Shown: piece after piece, positions 17,836-27,040 of the stretch
How positions within the stretch are numbered: the first letter of the stretch is position 1
Layout: each line of letters begins with the position of its first letter
Assembly (NCBI RefSeq): GCF_012241385.1
Contig: NZ_JAAVXB010000001.1
Span: 1 to 64,000, forward strand
DNA: 64,000 bases
Direction: 5' to 3'
From: Solimonas marina
GTDB taxonomy: Bacteria > Pseudomonadota > Gammaproteobacteria > Nevskiales > Nevskiaceae
Notes under the pieces: generated by a model
What the model saw: the letters and a program-made list of their open reading frames with translations, nothing else
Database searches by the model: none
Told to the model about the DNA's origin: nothing
Translations under genes and position numbers: made by a program

Positions 17836-18843
17836 TCAGTCGGCAACGACTTCCGCGCGCGCCGGCCGTGTCGCCAGCAGATTGACCGCTTCGACGGCAC
17901 TGAGCCGGCCGATCAGCACGCCATGCACCGCTGCCGTGATCGGCATGTCGACTTCGTAGCGCTGGGCCAGTCGCAATACTTCCGGCGCGGCCTTGACGCC
18001 CTCGACAACCTGCTGGATTTCGGCAATCGCCTCGTCGACGCTGCGGTTTTGCGCCAGCAGCAGGCCCATGCGGCGATTGCGCGACTGATTGTCGGTACAG
18101 GTCAGGACCAGATCGCCCATGCCGGCCAGGCCCATCAGCGTCTCGGCCTTGCCGCCCATCGCGATCGCCAGGCGCATGATTTCCGCCAGGCCGCGCGTGA
18201 TCAGCGCCGCGCGGGTATTGGCACCGAGCGACAAGCCGTCGGCGATGCCGACGCCGATCGCCATGACGTTCTTCGCCGCACCACCGATCTCGACGCCGAC
18301 CAGATCCTCGCTCCAGTACGCACGAAAGCCGTCACCGTGCAGCAAGCGCGCAAAATTCTCGGCATAGGCTTCATCGGCCGAGGCGATCGTCACTGCGGTC
18401 GGCAGGCCGATGCCGAGTTCCTTGGCAAACGTCGGCCCGGACAACACCCCGAACGGCCGGCTGCTGCCATAAACGTCCTCGATGACCTCATGCACCAGCT
18501 TGCCGGTGTTCGGCTCCAGACCCTTGCAGGCCGCGATCAGGCCCTGGCCCTCGCGCAGCATGGGCTTGAGCTGTTCGAGCGTCGCACGCAGCGCATGCGA
18601 CGGGGTGGCGATCAGCAGGTCATCGGCCGCGTCGACCGCGCCCGGCAGATCCGCGGTCGCCGCCAGCTTGACCGGGAAGTGACAGCCCGGCAGGTATTGC
18701 GCGTTCTCGCGCGCCTCCTGCATCGCCGCCAGCTTGTCGGCGTTGCGGCCCCACAGCAGCGTCGTCGAACCACGCCGCGCCAGCTGGATCGCCAGCGAAG
18801 TGCCGAACGAACCGGCACCAATGACGGCCGTTGCGTTGGTCAT
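17836..18843 (-). CDS. gpsA: glycerol-3-phosphate dehydrogenase [NAD(P)+]
   Basis: Makes sn-glycerol-3-phosphate from dihydroxyacetone phosphate for phospholipid synthesis, 335 aa. The N-terminal VIGAGSFGTSLAIQLA nucleotide loop, the catalytic-lysine motif EIGGAAKNVMAIG and the downstream NTRAALITRGLAEI are all characteristic. AGGAGA stands before the ATG at 18843, which sets the start. It follows secB after a terminator hairpin. The order rhodanese-grxC-secB-gpsA is conserved in gammaproteobacteria. Confidence 0.97.
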   Translation of the reverse strand: MTNATAVIGAGSFGTSLAIQLARRGSTTLLWGRNADKLAAMQEARENAQYLPGCHFPVKLAATADLPGAVDAADDLLIATPSHALRATLEQLKPMLREGQGLIAACKGLEPNTGKLVHEVIEDVYGSSRPFGVLSGPTFAKELGIGLPTAVTIASADEAYAENFARLLHGDGFRAYWSEDLVGVEIGGAAKNVMAIGVGIADGLSLGANTRAALITRGLAEIMRLAIAMGGKAETLMGLAGMGDLVLTCTDNQSRNRRMGLLLAQNRSVDEAIAEIQQVVEGVKAAPEVLRLAQRYEVDMPITAAVHGVLIGRLSAVEAVNLLATRPARAEVVAD

Positions 18844-18930
18844 TCGATTTCTCCTGTCGTCATGCGCATCCATGCGCCATGCCAATCGCCACCCTACCGC
18901 GAGTGACGGCATCGTGCTCGGCGTCGGGAC

Positions 18931-18972
18931 AAAAAAAGACGGGCCGGCCGGCGTCATCCCGGCCGGCCCGTC
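18931..18972 (-). terminator. intrinsic terminator after secB
   Basis: A 14-bp perfect GC stem (18938-18951 with 18959-18972) with a 7-nt loop is followed on the minus strand by seven T residues (18931-18937). It lies 10 bp past the secB stop. It should reduce read-through into gpsA, so gpsA probably has its own promoter in 18844-18930. Confidence 0.9.
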
Positions 18973-18981
18973 GGCGCAACC

Positions 18982-19506
18982 TCAATTCAGGTTGTTGGCG
19001 GCCGGAGCCGCTTCGCCAGCCTGCTCGGCGCGGCTGCGCTGCAGGTGCTCGAGGTAGATCGCGTCGAAGTTGATCGGCTGCAGCAGGAACTGCGGGAAGC
19101 CGGCGCGCTGCACCATGTCGGCGATCGTTTCGCGCGCAAACGGGAACAGCAGGTTCGGGCAGTACGCGGCGGCCACGGCAGCGCGCTCTTCCGGCTGCGT
19201 GAAGCCGCGCACCGTGAAGATACCGGACTGGTGCGCCTCGACCAGGAACGCCGTGTCTTCGCCGAGCTTGGCGGTCACCGTGATCGCCAGCGTCACCAGC
19301 AGACCGTCGGTCTCCAGCGGCTTGGCTTCGGTGTTGACCTGCACATCGAGCTGCGGCTGCCACTGACGCGTGAAGATCTGCGGCGCCAGCGGCACCTCGA
19401 TCGACGCATCCTTGACGTAAATCTTCTGCAACAGCACCTGGCGCTGCTGCGGCTGGGCATTGCCTTCGGCGGCAGCCGGGGCTTCTGGCGTTTCGGTATC
19501 GCTCAT
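18982..19506 (-). CDS. secB: protein-export chaperone SecB
   Basis: Tetrameric cytosolic chaperone (174 aa) that keeps preproteins unfolded and hands them to SecA. Core SecB segments are visible: VLLQKIYVKDASIEVP, the long beta sheet with LEVTLAITVTAKLG-like LLVTLAITVTAKLG, and CPNLLFPFARETIADMVQRAGFPQFLLQPINFDAIY. An acidic/Ala/Gln N-terminal tail precedes residue 22, as usual. It is 88 bp downstream of grxC on the same strand. Confidence 0.97.
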   Translation of the reverse strand: MSDTETPEAPAAAEGNAQPQQRQVLLQKIYVKDASIEVPLAPQIFTRQWQPQLDVQVNTEAKPLETDGLLVTLAITVTAKLGEDTAFLVEAHQSGIFTVRGFTQPEERAAVAAAYCPNLLFPFARETIADMVQRAGFPQFLLQPINFDAIYLEHLQRSRAEQAGEAAPAANNLN

Positions 19507-19594
19507 GATGGTTCTATGTTTTTGAAATCTATGATGTAAGTCAGCAGCGCGGTGACAGCATGGTCGACCCGAAAACCGGCCTGCGTCCCAAGGG

Positions 19595-19858
19595 TCAGCT
19601 GGACTCGTCCTGCAACAGGGCGTCGAGCTTGCCGGCACGCTCCAGCGCATGCAAGTCGTCACAACCCCCTACATGCGTCTCGCCGACGAAAATCTGCGGC
19701 ACGGTCCGGCGACCGGTCAGCCGCATCATTTCATCACGCCGCGCGGCGTCCTCGTCGATCCGCACTTCCTGAACGGCCACGCCCTTGATGTCCAGCAGCC
19801 GCTTGGCCATCACGCAGTAAGGGCAAACCCTCGTTGTGTACATCAACACTCGCTTCAT
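19595..19858 (-). CDS. grxC: glutaredoxin 3
   Basis: Glutathione-dependent dithiol oxidoreductase of 87 aa. The active site CPYC is at residues 12-15 from the ATG at 19858. TVPQIF and GGCDDLHAL are the GSH-binding cis-Pro loop and helix of the GrxC type. A GTG one codon upstream is an alternative start. It lies between the rhodanese gene and secB. Confidence 0.96.
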   Translation of the reverse strand: MKRVLMYTTRVCPYCVMAKRLLDIKGVAVQEVRIDEDAARRDEMMRLTGRRTVPQIFVGETHVGGCDDLHALERAGKLDALLQDESS

Positions 19859-19884
19859 CACGCATCACCACTGATCGGCCGGCA

Positions 19885-20310
19885 CTACTTGGTAGTCACC
19901 GGCAGGTTTGCTGTCGTCCAGGCATTGATGCCGCCGCGCAGCGGGTAAACCTCGGCCATACCGTTCTTGCGCAGCTTTTCGGCAACCGTGCCGCTGCTGC
20001 CGCCGAGCGCACAATAGACCAGCACGGGCCGTGCCTTGTCGCGCGCCAGCTGACCGAGGTAATCGTCGATCTTGGCGGCCGGGGCATGAAAAGCGCCGAG
20101 CAGATGGCCACGCTTGAAGTCGGCGGCTGGACGAATGTCGACGATCAGCGGGTCCCGGTCGTTGATCAGGCGTACGGCGTCGGCGGTCGACATCTTCTTG
20201 CCGCCGGTCATATTGCCGTGCAACTCGTTGGCGACCAGCAGCGCCAGCACCACGAGCAGGGCGATGAACAGCACGAGGTGCGCCTGAAAAAACTCGAAAA
20301 ACTGGGCCAT
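19885..20310 (-). CDS. membrane-anchored rhodanese-domain protein
   Basis: A 141-aa protein with one N-terminal transmembrane helix (about 8-31) and a single rhodanese domain. The active loop VYCALGGSSG holds the sulfur-accepting Cys, so transferase activity is plausible. DIRPAADFKRGHLLGAFHAP is the CH2A-like substrate region. It is the YibN-type protein that precedes grxC and secB in gammaproteobacteria. The start at MAQFFEFF is preferred because the upstream in-frame segment is Arg-rich and unconserved. Confidence 0.92.
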   Translation of the reverse strand: MAQFFEFFQAHLVLFIALLVVLALLVANELHGNMTGGKKMSTADAVRLINDRDPLIVDIRPAADFKRGHLLGAFHAPAAKIDDYLGQLARDKARPVLVYCALGGSSGTVAEKLRKNGMAEVYPLRGGINAWTTANLPVTTK

Positions 20311-20369
20311 GAATCGTCGCCGCGGCTCGCGCCGCATCAAATTGAAGAAAGAACGGCTAGCATTATCGC

Positions 20370-21527
20370 ATGTTCCGCCGCGCTTCCTGCCCTGCCCTCG
20401 CCCTGGCGGCCGTGCTCGCGGCCGTGTGCCTGCCGGCCGGCGCCGACTCCATCGGCGACAAGCAGAAGGCGTTGGACACGGTCCGCGACAAAATCAGCGC
20501 CCTGCAAAAGCAGGTCGAATCCGACCGCGGCACGCGCGACGATCTGGCGCGGCAGATGCAGGATGTCGAGCGCAAGCTTGCCGATGCACGGCAGGCGGTG
20601 CGCGAAGTGGATGCCAAGCTCGACGCCCAGCAGCGCAAGATCAGCGACACCGAGGCGCAGCAGGCGCAGGCGCAGGCCGCGCTTGCCGCGCGCCGTGACA
20701 GCCTCGCCCGCCAGGTGCGCGCCGAATACATCCTCGGCCGCCAGGGCGAAACGCAACTGCTGCTCAACCTCGACGACGCGCAGACCGTCGGTCGCATGCT
20801 CAGCTACTACGGCTATCTGCAACGCGCACAGCTGGCGGCGATCGCGCAGATTCGCGAGCACGCCCAGCAATTGCAGGCGCTGGCCGACCGGCTACAGGAA
20901 GAAAACGACCAACTGGTCGCATTGCAGCAGGATCAGAAGAAAACCCTCGCCGACCTCCAGGGCCAGCAGCAGGCTCGCGCCGGACTGTTGACCCAGCTCA
21001 AGTCCCGGCTGTCCGGCGAGGAGGACAACCTCGCGCAGCTGAAGGCCGATGAGCGCAGCATTCGCAAGCTGATCGAGTCGTTGAAGAAGGCGCTGGCAAC
21101 GTTGCCGCCAGACGTCACGCCCAGCAACGAGGCGTTCACCAAGCTGCGCGGCAAGCTGCCGTGGCCGGTCCGTGGCACGCTGCTCGCGCGTTACGGCGAC
21201 GGCAAGGCCGATGGCCGCCTGAAGTGGAATGGCGACTGGATTGCCGCCAGCGAAGGCACGCCGGTCCGGTCGGTGGCGCGGGGCCGCGCCGTGTACGTCG
21301 GCTGGATGCACCGCTACGGGCTGATCGTGCTGGTCGAGCACGACGGTGGCTATTTCTCGCTGTACGGTCATTGCGCGGGCGCCAACGTCAAGGTCGGCGA
21401 CCCGGTCCGGGCCGGGCAGACCATCGCCACCGCCGGAAACACCGGCGGTTACGAACAGGCCGGTGTCTATTTCGAGATTCGCAAGGGCGCCGACGCGGTC
21501 AACCCCAACAGCTGGCTGGCCCGCTGA
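20370..21527 (+). CDS. envC: murein hydrolase activator EnvC-like
   Basis: Periplasmic activator of septal amidases, 385 aa. A signal peptide (cleavage near AGADS at about 25) is followed by an extensive coiled coil (about 28-250) and a C-terminal LytM domain. The LytM zinc residues are lost: the HxxxD position reads WNGDWIAA and HLH is replaced by VYFEI. It should therefore activate and not cut, as in E. coli EnvC, where FtsEX controls the coil. It lies 100 bp upstream of ctpA, a conserved pairing. Confidence 0.92.
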   Translation: MFRRASCPALALAAVLAAVCLPAGADSIGDKQKALDTVRDKISALQKQVESDRGTRDDLARQMQDVERKLADARQAVREVDAKLDAQQRKISDTEAQQAQAQAALAARRDSLARQVRAEYILGRQGETQLLLNLDDAQTVGRMLSYYGYLQRAQLAAIAQIREHAQQLQALADRLQEENDQLVALQQDQKKTLADLQGQQQARAGLLTQLKSRLSGEEDNLAQLKADERSIRKLIESLKKALATLPPDVTPSNEAFTKLRGKLPWPVRGTLLARYGDGKADGRLKWNGDWIAASEGTPVRSVARGRAVYVGWMHRYGLIVLVEHDGGYFSLYGHCAGANVKVGDPVRAGQTIATAGNTGGYEQAGVYFEIRKGADAVNPNSWLAR

Positions 21528-21627
21528 TCGCCGATTTTCCCGCATTCGGGAACCCTTGCCTTTGCTGCGCAGTCCCAGGCTTTGCTATCGTCCCGCCGTT
21601 CCCCAGCGTTCAATCAAGTCAGATTAC

Positions 21628-22989
21628 ATGCCTCGTTCCTATCGTGTTCCGCTGGCGCTGGCCGCCGGCGCCCTCCTCGGCGCGGCCGCCACGCTCACTC
21701 AGAGCGTGCTCGCCGACAAGCCGCAGTCGACCGCCACCGACACGCTGGGATTCAGGGATCTGCAGACCTTCGTCGAAATCCTCAACCGGGTGAAGGCCGA
21801 CTATGTCGAACCGGTCGACGACAAGACGCTGATCGAGAATGCCGAGCGCGGCATGATCTCGGGCCTGGACCCGCACTCGGCCTATATGGACAAGGACGAG
21901 TACAAGGACATGAACGTCATCACGACGGGCAAGTTCGGCGGTCTCGGCATCGAAGTGCAGATGCAGGATGGCTTCGTTCGCGTCGTCTCACCGATCGATG
22001 ACACGCCGGCGGCCAAGGCCGGCATCAAGCCGGGCGACCTGATCGTCAAGATCGACGACACGCCGGTGAAGGGGCTGACGCTCAACGAGGCCGTCGACAA
22101 GATGCGCGGCGAGCCCGGCAGCAAGATCAAGCTGACCATCGTCCGCGAAGGCGATTCCGCCCCGAAGGTGATGGACCTGACGCGCGAGACGATCTCGGTC
22201 GACAGCGTACGCGGCCGCATGCTCGACGACGGCATCGCTTACCTGCGTATCTCCAGCTTCACGACCGAGACCGGCGATTCGCTGCGCAAGCAGTTCGCCA
22301 AGCTGCAGAAGGACAGCAAGACGCCGATCAAGGGCATGGTCCTCGATCTGCGCAACAACCCCGGCGGCGTGCTCGACGCGGCGGTTCAGGTCGGCGACGA
22401 CTTCATCACGCATGGCCCGATCGTCACGATCAAGGGCCGCGAGCCGGAAGCGCGCCGCGAGTTCGACGCCAAGCCCGGCGATATCCTCAAGGGCGCACCG
22501 ATGGTGGTGCTGATCAACGGTGGCTCGGCATCGGCGTCGGAAATCGTCGCGGGTGCGCTGCAGGATTCACACCGTGCGCTGATCGTCGGCACCCGCTCGT
22601 TCGGCAAGGGCTCGGTGCAAACCATCCTGCCGCTGTCGAACGGCGGCGCGATCAAGATCACCACGGCGCGCTACTACACGCCGTCCGGGCGCTCGATCCA
22701 GGCTGAAGGCATCCAGCCGGACGTGCCGATCCGCCCGCTGCAGATCGCCAAGACGGACGACGACAAGCCGGACTTCGACCCGATCACCGAGGCCGACCTC
22801 AAGGGCAGCCTGACCAACACGGACGACAAGGAATCGCAGGAACAGCGCGAGAAGGATGCCGCCGAGCGCAAGCGCCAGGCCGAGGACGCACAGAAGCTGG
22901 CCGAGAGCGATTACGGCCTGTACGAGGCGTCAAACATCCTGCGTGGCCTGATCCTCAGCAAGACCGCACTCGGCGACGGCGCCAACTAA
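21628..22989 (+). CDS. ctpA: S41 carboxyl-terminal processing peptidase
   Basis: Periplasmic serine protease (453 aa) with an N-terminal signal/anchor (about 7-28). A PDZ domain (about 95-175, [22 protein letters not shown]) precedes the S41 catalytic domain. The catalytic Ser lies in [12 protein letters not shown] and the general-base Lys in FGKGSVQT. A charged tail rich in Glu/Lys/Gln (about 395-435) may contact partners. CtpA with an adaptor trims peptidoglycan endopeptidases in pseudomonads, so the envC neighbour and the MepM-type M23 protein earlier are logical pathway mates. Confidence 0.95.
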   Translation: MPRSYRVPLALAAGALLGAAATLTQSVLADKPQSTATDTLGFRDLQTFVEILNRVKADYVEPVDDKTLIENAERGMISGLDPHSAYMDKDEYKDMNVITTGKFGGLGIEVQMQDGFVRVVSPIDDTPAAKAGIKPGDLIVKIDDTPVKGLTLNEAVDKMRGEPGSKIKLTIVREGDSAPKVMDLTRETISVDSVRGRMLDDGIAYLRISSFTTETGDSLRKQFAKLQKDSKTPIKGMVLDLRNNPGGVLDAAVQVGDDFITHGPIVTIKGREPEARREFDAKPGDILKGAPMVVLINGGSASASEIVAGALQDSHRALIVGTRSFGKGSVQTILPLSNGGAIKITTARYYTPSGRSIQAEGIQPDVPIRPLQIAKTDDDKPDFDPITEADLKGSLTNTDDKESQEQREKDAAERKRQAEDAQKLAESDYGLYEASNILRGLILSKTALGDGAN

Positions 22990-23026
22990 GCGCCGACACA
23001 CCACCGCACTCCGGGGGGAGACGGGC

Positions 23027-23878
23027 ATGAGCAGATGCAGCGCCCGCCCGGGGGCGGTGGTGGCGATCGCGGTCGCGACGCTGCTCGGCCCGCTCACCGT
23101 TCACGCCGCGCCGCGGCCGATCGCCATCGCCATCGTCATCGACGATCTCGGTTACAACGCGGCGGAAACGCGCGCGGCCACCCAGTTGCCCGGCGCCGTC
23201 GCCTGCTCGTTCCTGCCCGATGCGCCCTACACGCACCGCTATGCCGACGAGGCCCATGCGCGCGGCAAGGAAGTGCTGCTGCATCTGCCGTTGGCGCCGA
23301 TCGACGCGCGCAAGGCGCAGCCGCAACCGCTGCCGACCGGTGCGCCGGACGTAACCCGCAATGCCGAACTGACGCGCATGCTCGCCGCCGTGCCGCATGT
23401 CGACGGCGTCAACAATCATCAAGGTAGCCTGGCGACATCAAGCCGGCCGGCGATGCGTTGGCTGATGCACGCGCTGCTGCTGCATCACATCGGCTACTTC
23501 ATCGACAGCTACACCAGCGCGCGCAGCGTCGCCTACCCGATGGCGCGCGCCTACGGGATGCCGAGCATCCGCCGCGACGTTTTCCTCGACAACACGGCGA
23601 CCCCAGCGGCCATCAACGCTCAGTTCGACGAACTGCTGCGCCAGGCACGCCACCACGGTTACGCGGTCGCGATCGGCCATCCACACCCGGCAACGCTGAA
23701 GGTTCTGGCGCAGCGCCTGCCGCAGCTCGCCGCGCAGGGCATCGTGCTGCTGCCGCCGTCCAGGCTGATCGCACACTACGAGCCGGCGCCACAGCCGGCG
23801 ACCGTGGCATTACGGTACAGCGGCCGTCTGCATGCGCCGCCGCAGGCACCGACGACCGTCGCCTCAGACGCGCCGTAG
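23027..23878 (+). CDS. divergent polysaccharide deacetylase family protein (YibQ type)
   Basis: A 283-aa exported protein of the YibQ/DUF610 branch of NodB-like deacetylases. It has a signal peptide (cleavage near VHAAP at about 28). Family motifs are IAIVIDDLGYN, GVNNHQGS, YFIDSYTS and VAIGHPHPATL, retaining the metal-site Asp and His residues. The substrate is unknown. It follows ctpA after 37 bp with a strong GGGGGGAG ribosome site, completing the conserved envC-ctpA-yibQ operon. Its end overlaps the convergent ubiB end by 15 bp. Confidence 0.9.
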   Translation: MSRCSARPGAVVAIAVATLLGPLTVHAAPRPIAIAIVIDDLGYNAAETRAATQLPGAVACSFLPDAPYTHRYADEAHARGKEVLLHLPLAPIDARKAQPQPLPTGAPDVTRNAELTRMLAAVPHVDGVNNHQGSLATSSRPAMRWLMHALLLHHIGYFIDSYTSARSVAYPMARAYGMPSIRRDVFLDNTATPAAINAQFDELLRQARHHGYAVAIGHPHPATLKVLAQRLPQLAAQGIVLLPPSRLIAHYEPAPQPATVALRYSGRLHAPPQAPTTVASDAP

Positions 23879-25474
23879 CGCGCGCCAGACCAGCAGCGCG
23901 GCGGCCACCGCCGCCACGTAGCCGGCCACGTGCAGTGTCGTATCCGGCGCGCTGCGCGCAGCGAACCACGCCGCCGCGGCAATGCCGCCACAGCCCAGGC
24001 CCGCGAGCATCAGCAAGGTGCGACGATTCCCCGTGCGAATCTCGGCACGCAAGGCGTCGAGCTCGCGACGGCTGTGTCCGAAGCCTTCGCCGCGGCGCAG
24101 CTGCTGCAGCGCGTGCTGGGCGATCTCCGGCAGCGACTCGGCCAGCGACGGCCCCTGCGCGCGCATGCGCTCGAAGGTCGCCACCGGCCCCAGGCGCGAG
24201 CGCATCCACTCTTCCATGATCGGCTTGGCGGTCTTCCACAGATCGAGATCGGGATTGAGCTGACGGCCCAGTCCCTCGATCTGCAGCAAGGTCTTCTGCA
24301 ACAGCACCAACTGCGGCTGCACCTGGTAATTGAAACGCCGCGCCACCTGGAACAGGCGCAGCAGGAAGAACCCGAACGAGATGTCGCGCAGCGGCCGCTG
24401 GAAGATCGGCTCGCAGATCGTGCGAATCGCGGCTTCGAAGTCCTCGACACGCGTGCCTTCCGGAATCCACTCGGATTCCAGATGCAGTTCGGCAACGCGC
24501 TTGTAGTCGCGATTGAAGAACGCGTAGAAGTTCTCGGCCAGGTAGCGCTGATCGGACGCGGTCAGCGTGCCGACGATGCCAAAGTCGACCGCCATGTAAC
24601 TCGGTCGCGCCGGATCGGACACATCGACGAAGATGTTGCCCGGGTGCATGTCGGCGTGAAAGAAATTGTGGACGAAGGTCTGCTTGAAGAAGATCTCGAC
24701 GCCGCGTTCGGACAACACCTTGAAGTCCACGCCCATCGCACGCAGCTTGTCGAGCTCGCGGATCGACACACCGTAGATGCGTTCCATGACCAGCACGCGG
24801 GTCCGCGTGTAGTCCCAGAACACCAGCGGATGGTAGATCAGGTTGGAGCCGAGCCAGTTGCGGCGCAGTTGCGCGCAGGCCGCTCCCTCACGCATCAGGT
24901 CGAGCTCGTCGAGCAACACCTTCTCGTACTCGGCCACCACGTCGCGCGGCCGCAGACGGCGCAGGTCGGACGAGAAGCGCTCGGCGAGACCCGCCAGCGT
25001 GTGCAGCAACTCGATATCGCTGCGCATGATCGCATCGATGCCAGGCCGCAGGACCTTGACGACGACATTGAACGGCTCGCCGCCGTCCTCGCCCTTGAGC
25101 TTGGCGGCATGGACCTGTGCCACCGACGCCGACGCCATTGGCGTGTCGTCGAATTCAACGAAGACGTCATCGATCGACTTGCCCAGCTCGCTCTCGATGA
25201 TGGCGCGCGCTTCGGCGCTGGAGAACGGCGGGACACGGTCCTGCAACAGCGCCAACTGCTCGGCGATGTCGGCCGGCACGATGTCCGGTCGTGTCGACAG
25301 CGCCTGGCCGAATTTGATGAAGACCGGCCCCAACTCCTCGAGCGCCAACCGCAGGCGCTCGCCACGTGGCCGCGGATCCTTGGTCGGTTTGCGGCCGGCG
25401 AACTCGTAAAGGCCATAGCGTCGCGCAACGCGACGAATCTGCCAGACGCGGCGCAGCCGCCCGAACGACATCAT
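23864..25474 (-). CDS. ubiB: ubiquinone biosynthesis kinase-like protein UbiB
   Basis: Atypical protein-kinase-like (ADCK/ABC1) ATPase needed for coenzyme Q synthesis, 536 aa, inner-membrane associated. The KxGQ signature FIKFGQALSTRPD, the Ala-rich loop replacement (ASASVAQVHAA), the kinase lysine in VVVKVLRPG, ADMHPGNIFV and AVDFGIVG are all visible. Two C-terminal hydrophobic helices (about 490-535) anchor it. Its ATG overlaps the ubiJ stop by 4 bp (ATGA). Confidence 0.97.
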   Translation of the reverse strand: MMSFGRLRRVWQIRRVARRYGLYEFAGRKPTKDPRPRGERLRLALEELGPVFIKFGQALSTRPDIVPADIAEQLALLQDRVPPFSSAEARAIIESELGKSIDDVFVEFDDTPMASASVAQVHAAKLKGEDGGEPFNVVVKVLRPGIDAIMRSDIELLHTLAGLAERFSSDLRRLRPRDVVAEYEKVLLDELDLMREGAACAQLRRNWLGSNLIYHPLVFWDYTRTRVLVMERIYGVSIRELDKLRAMGVDFKVLSERGVEIFFKQTFVHNFFHADMHPGNIFVDVSDPARPSYMAVDFGIVGTLTASDQRYLAENFYAFFNRDYKRVAELHLESEWIPEGTRVEDFEAAIRTICEPIFQRPLRDISFGFFLLRLFQVARRFNYQVQPQLVLLQKTLLQIEGLGRQLNPDLDLWKTAKPIMEEWMRSRLGPVATFERMRAQGPSLAESLPEIAQHALQQLRRGEGFGHSRRELDALRAEIRTGNRRTLLMLAGLGCGGIAAAAWFAARSAPDTTLHVAGYVAAVAAALLVWRALRRV

Positions 25475-26091
25475 GACGCGTCTCCGTTGCCGGCTTCGAG
25501 GCGGCGCAATCGCGCGTCGAAGCGCTCGACATCGTCGCGCAAGGTGTCGACGGCGTCCGCCCAGTCGTCGACGTCCGGCGCCCGCGCCAGATCGCGCGTT
25601 TCTTCACGCAAATACTCGGCGGTATCGAGCGCCAGCGTATCGGCGCTGCGGCGCCCCCAGCCGAATAGCGTTTGCAAGCCTTGCGTCAGACGATGTGCGG
25701 CGGCATCGCCGACGAAGCGCGCCGCGAATTCCTCGGGGTCGAAGCCGACACTCGCCAGCGTGCGGTTGAAGCGGCGCAGCAGTTCGACGTCACCGTCGAT
25801 CGTCAGACCCTGCGGGACGCCGCCGTCGCCGCGGCCGACGGCGAATGCCAGGCGCATCAGCGTCGTCAGCGAGCCGCGAACGCTGACGTCGGGCGCCAGC
25901 ATGTCGGCTGGCAGGACGCGCACGCCGCCGCCGTGAAATTCGATCAGAAAGGTCCAGTCCGGCGCGTCGACCGACAGCGCGATGCTGCGGCCCGACAGCG
26001 CCGCGCACTCGGCCAGCGCGTCGGCCTCCAGCGCCAGATAGCGATTCAGCGCGACTTCGAGCGCTGCCGACAACATCGACGGCGGGTTCAC
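25471..26091 (-). CDS. ubiJ: ubiquinone biosynthesis accessory factor UbiJ
   Basis: A 206-aa SCP2-domain lipid-binding scaffold of the Ubi metabolon. The SCP2 region includes a beta core (SIALSVDAPDWTFLIEF) and the dipping motif LTIDGDVELLRRFNRTL. A C-terminal heptad-like helix (about 165-200) is typical for assembly with UbiK. The GTG at 26091 has GGAG 8 nt upstream, which supports this start. It lies between ubiE and ubiB as in E. coli. Confidence 0.93.
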   Translation of the reverse strand: MNPPSMLSAALEVALNRYLALEADALAECAALSGRSIALSVDAPDWTFLIEFHGGGVRVLPADMLAPDVSVRGSLTTLMRLAFAVGRGDGGVPQGLTIDGDVELLRRFNRTLASVGFDPEEFAARFVGDAAAHRLTQGLQTLFGWGRRSADTLALDTAEYLREETRDLARAPDVDDWADAVDTLRDDVERFDARLRRLEAGNGDAS

Positions 26092-26140
26092 GAGCGGCGC
26101 TCCACGCGCCCGGCCGTCGGCCGGGCCTGTCGCACGTGCG

Positions 26141-26908
26141 TCATTCGAGGCGGAATCCGCGGTGCACGGCGACGATGCCGCCAGACAGGTTGTAGACCTG
26201 CACGCGCTCCAGACCGGCGCCTTCCATCATGCCCTTCAGCGTCTGCTGGTCCGGATGCATGCGGATCGATTCGGCGAGATAGCGATACGAATCCTCGTCA
26301 CGCGCGACGACGCGGCCCATCATTGGCAGCAGCTTGAAAGAGTACTGGTCGTACGCCTTGCCGAGCAGCGGATTCAGCGGCTTGGAAAACTCCATCACCA
26401 GCAGACGACCGCCTGGCTTGAGGCAGCGTGTCATCGAACGCAGCGCCGCGTCCTTGTCGGTGACATTGCGCAGACCGAAACCGATCGTGATGCAGTCGAA
26501 GCTGCCTTCGGCAAACGGCAGCATCTCGGCGTTGGCCTGCACGATCGGTACATTGAGCAGGCCATGATCGACGAGGCGCTTGCGGCCTTCGGCGAGCATC
26601 GCGGCGTTGATATCCGACAGGATCACCAGGCCCTTGGGCCCCGCCGCCTTGGCGAACTCGCGCGTCAGATCGCCGGTGCCGCCAGCGACGTCGAGCACAT
26701 GCTCGCCGGCGCGGACGCCTGCCAGGTCGATTGCGAAACGCTTCCAGACCCGATGCACGCCCATCGACATCAGGTCGTTCATCAGGTCGTACTTGTGTGC
26801 GACCGACGTGAAGACGCCGGCCACGCGGCGGCGCTTGTCGCCGACCGGAACCTGCTCGTAGCCGAAGTGGGTGTAGTCGGCGGAATCTTTTTCAGTATCG
26901 CGGGGCAT
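26141..26908 (-). CDS. ubiE: ubiquinone/menaquinone methyltransferase UbiE
   Basis: AdoMet-dependent C-methyltransferase of ubiquinone synthesis, 255 aa. The Rossmann motif I is [15 protein letters not shown]. The signatures [18 protein letters not shown] near residue 40 and [19 protein letters not shown] at the C-terminus match UbiE. The ATG at 26908 starts [20 protein letters not shown], the conserved beginning; a longer in-frame extension is discarded. It heads ubiE-ubiJ-ubiB and is divergent from the GGDEF-EAL gene. Confidence 0.97.
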   Translation of the reverse strand: MPRDTEKDSADYTHFGYEQVPVGDKRRRVAGVFTSVAHKYDLMNDLMSMGVHRVWKRFAIDLAGVRAGEHVLDVAGGTGDLTREFAKAAGPKGLVILSDINAAMLAEGRKRLVDHGLLNVPIVQANAEMLPFAEGSFDCITIGFGLRNVTDKDAALRSMTRCLKPGGRLLVMEFSKPLNPLLGKAYDQYSFKLLPMMGRVVARDEDSYRYLAESIRMHPDQQTLKGMMEGAGLERVQVYNLSGGIVAVHRGFRLE

Positions 26909-27040
26909 GGTCGATCTTTCGCTCGTCCGGCATTGTAGCCGCAAGCCGGCGCGCACCGGCGAACGCGCCGCGACCACCGCCGGTCGGCCTGGGCGACGGC
27001 GGCGGCCGGTAGCGAATATCATCGTCAGAATGCCCATCGC

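Noticed and set aside
20370-21527. EnvC-like protein as an active M23 peptidase
   Set aside because: The HxxxD and HxH zinc residues are replaced (WNGDW and VYFEI), so I call it an activator.
23930-25936. A 668-codon open frame on the plus strand opposite ubiB and ubiJ
   Set aside because: It is antisense to two conserved ubi genes and shows no domain.
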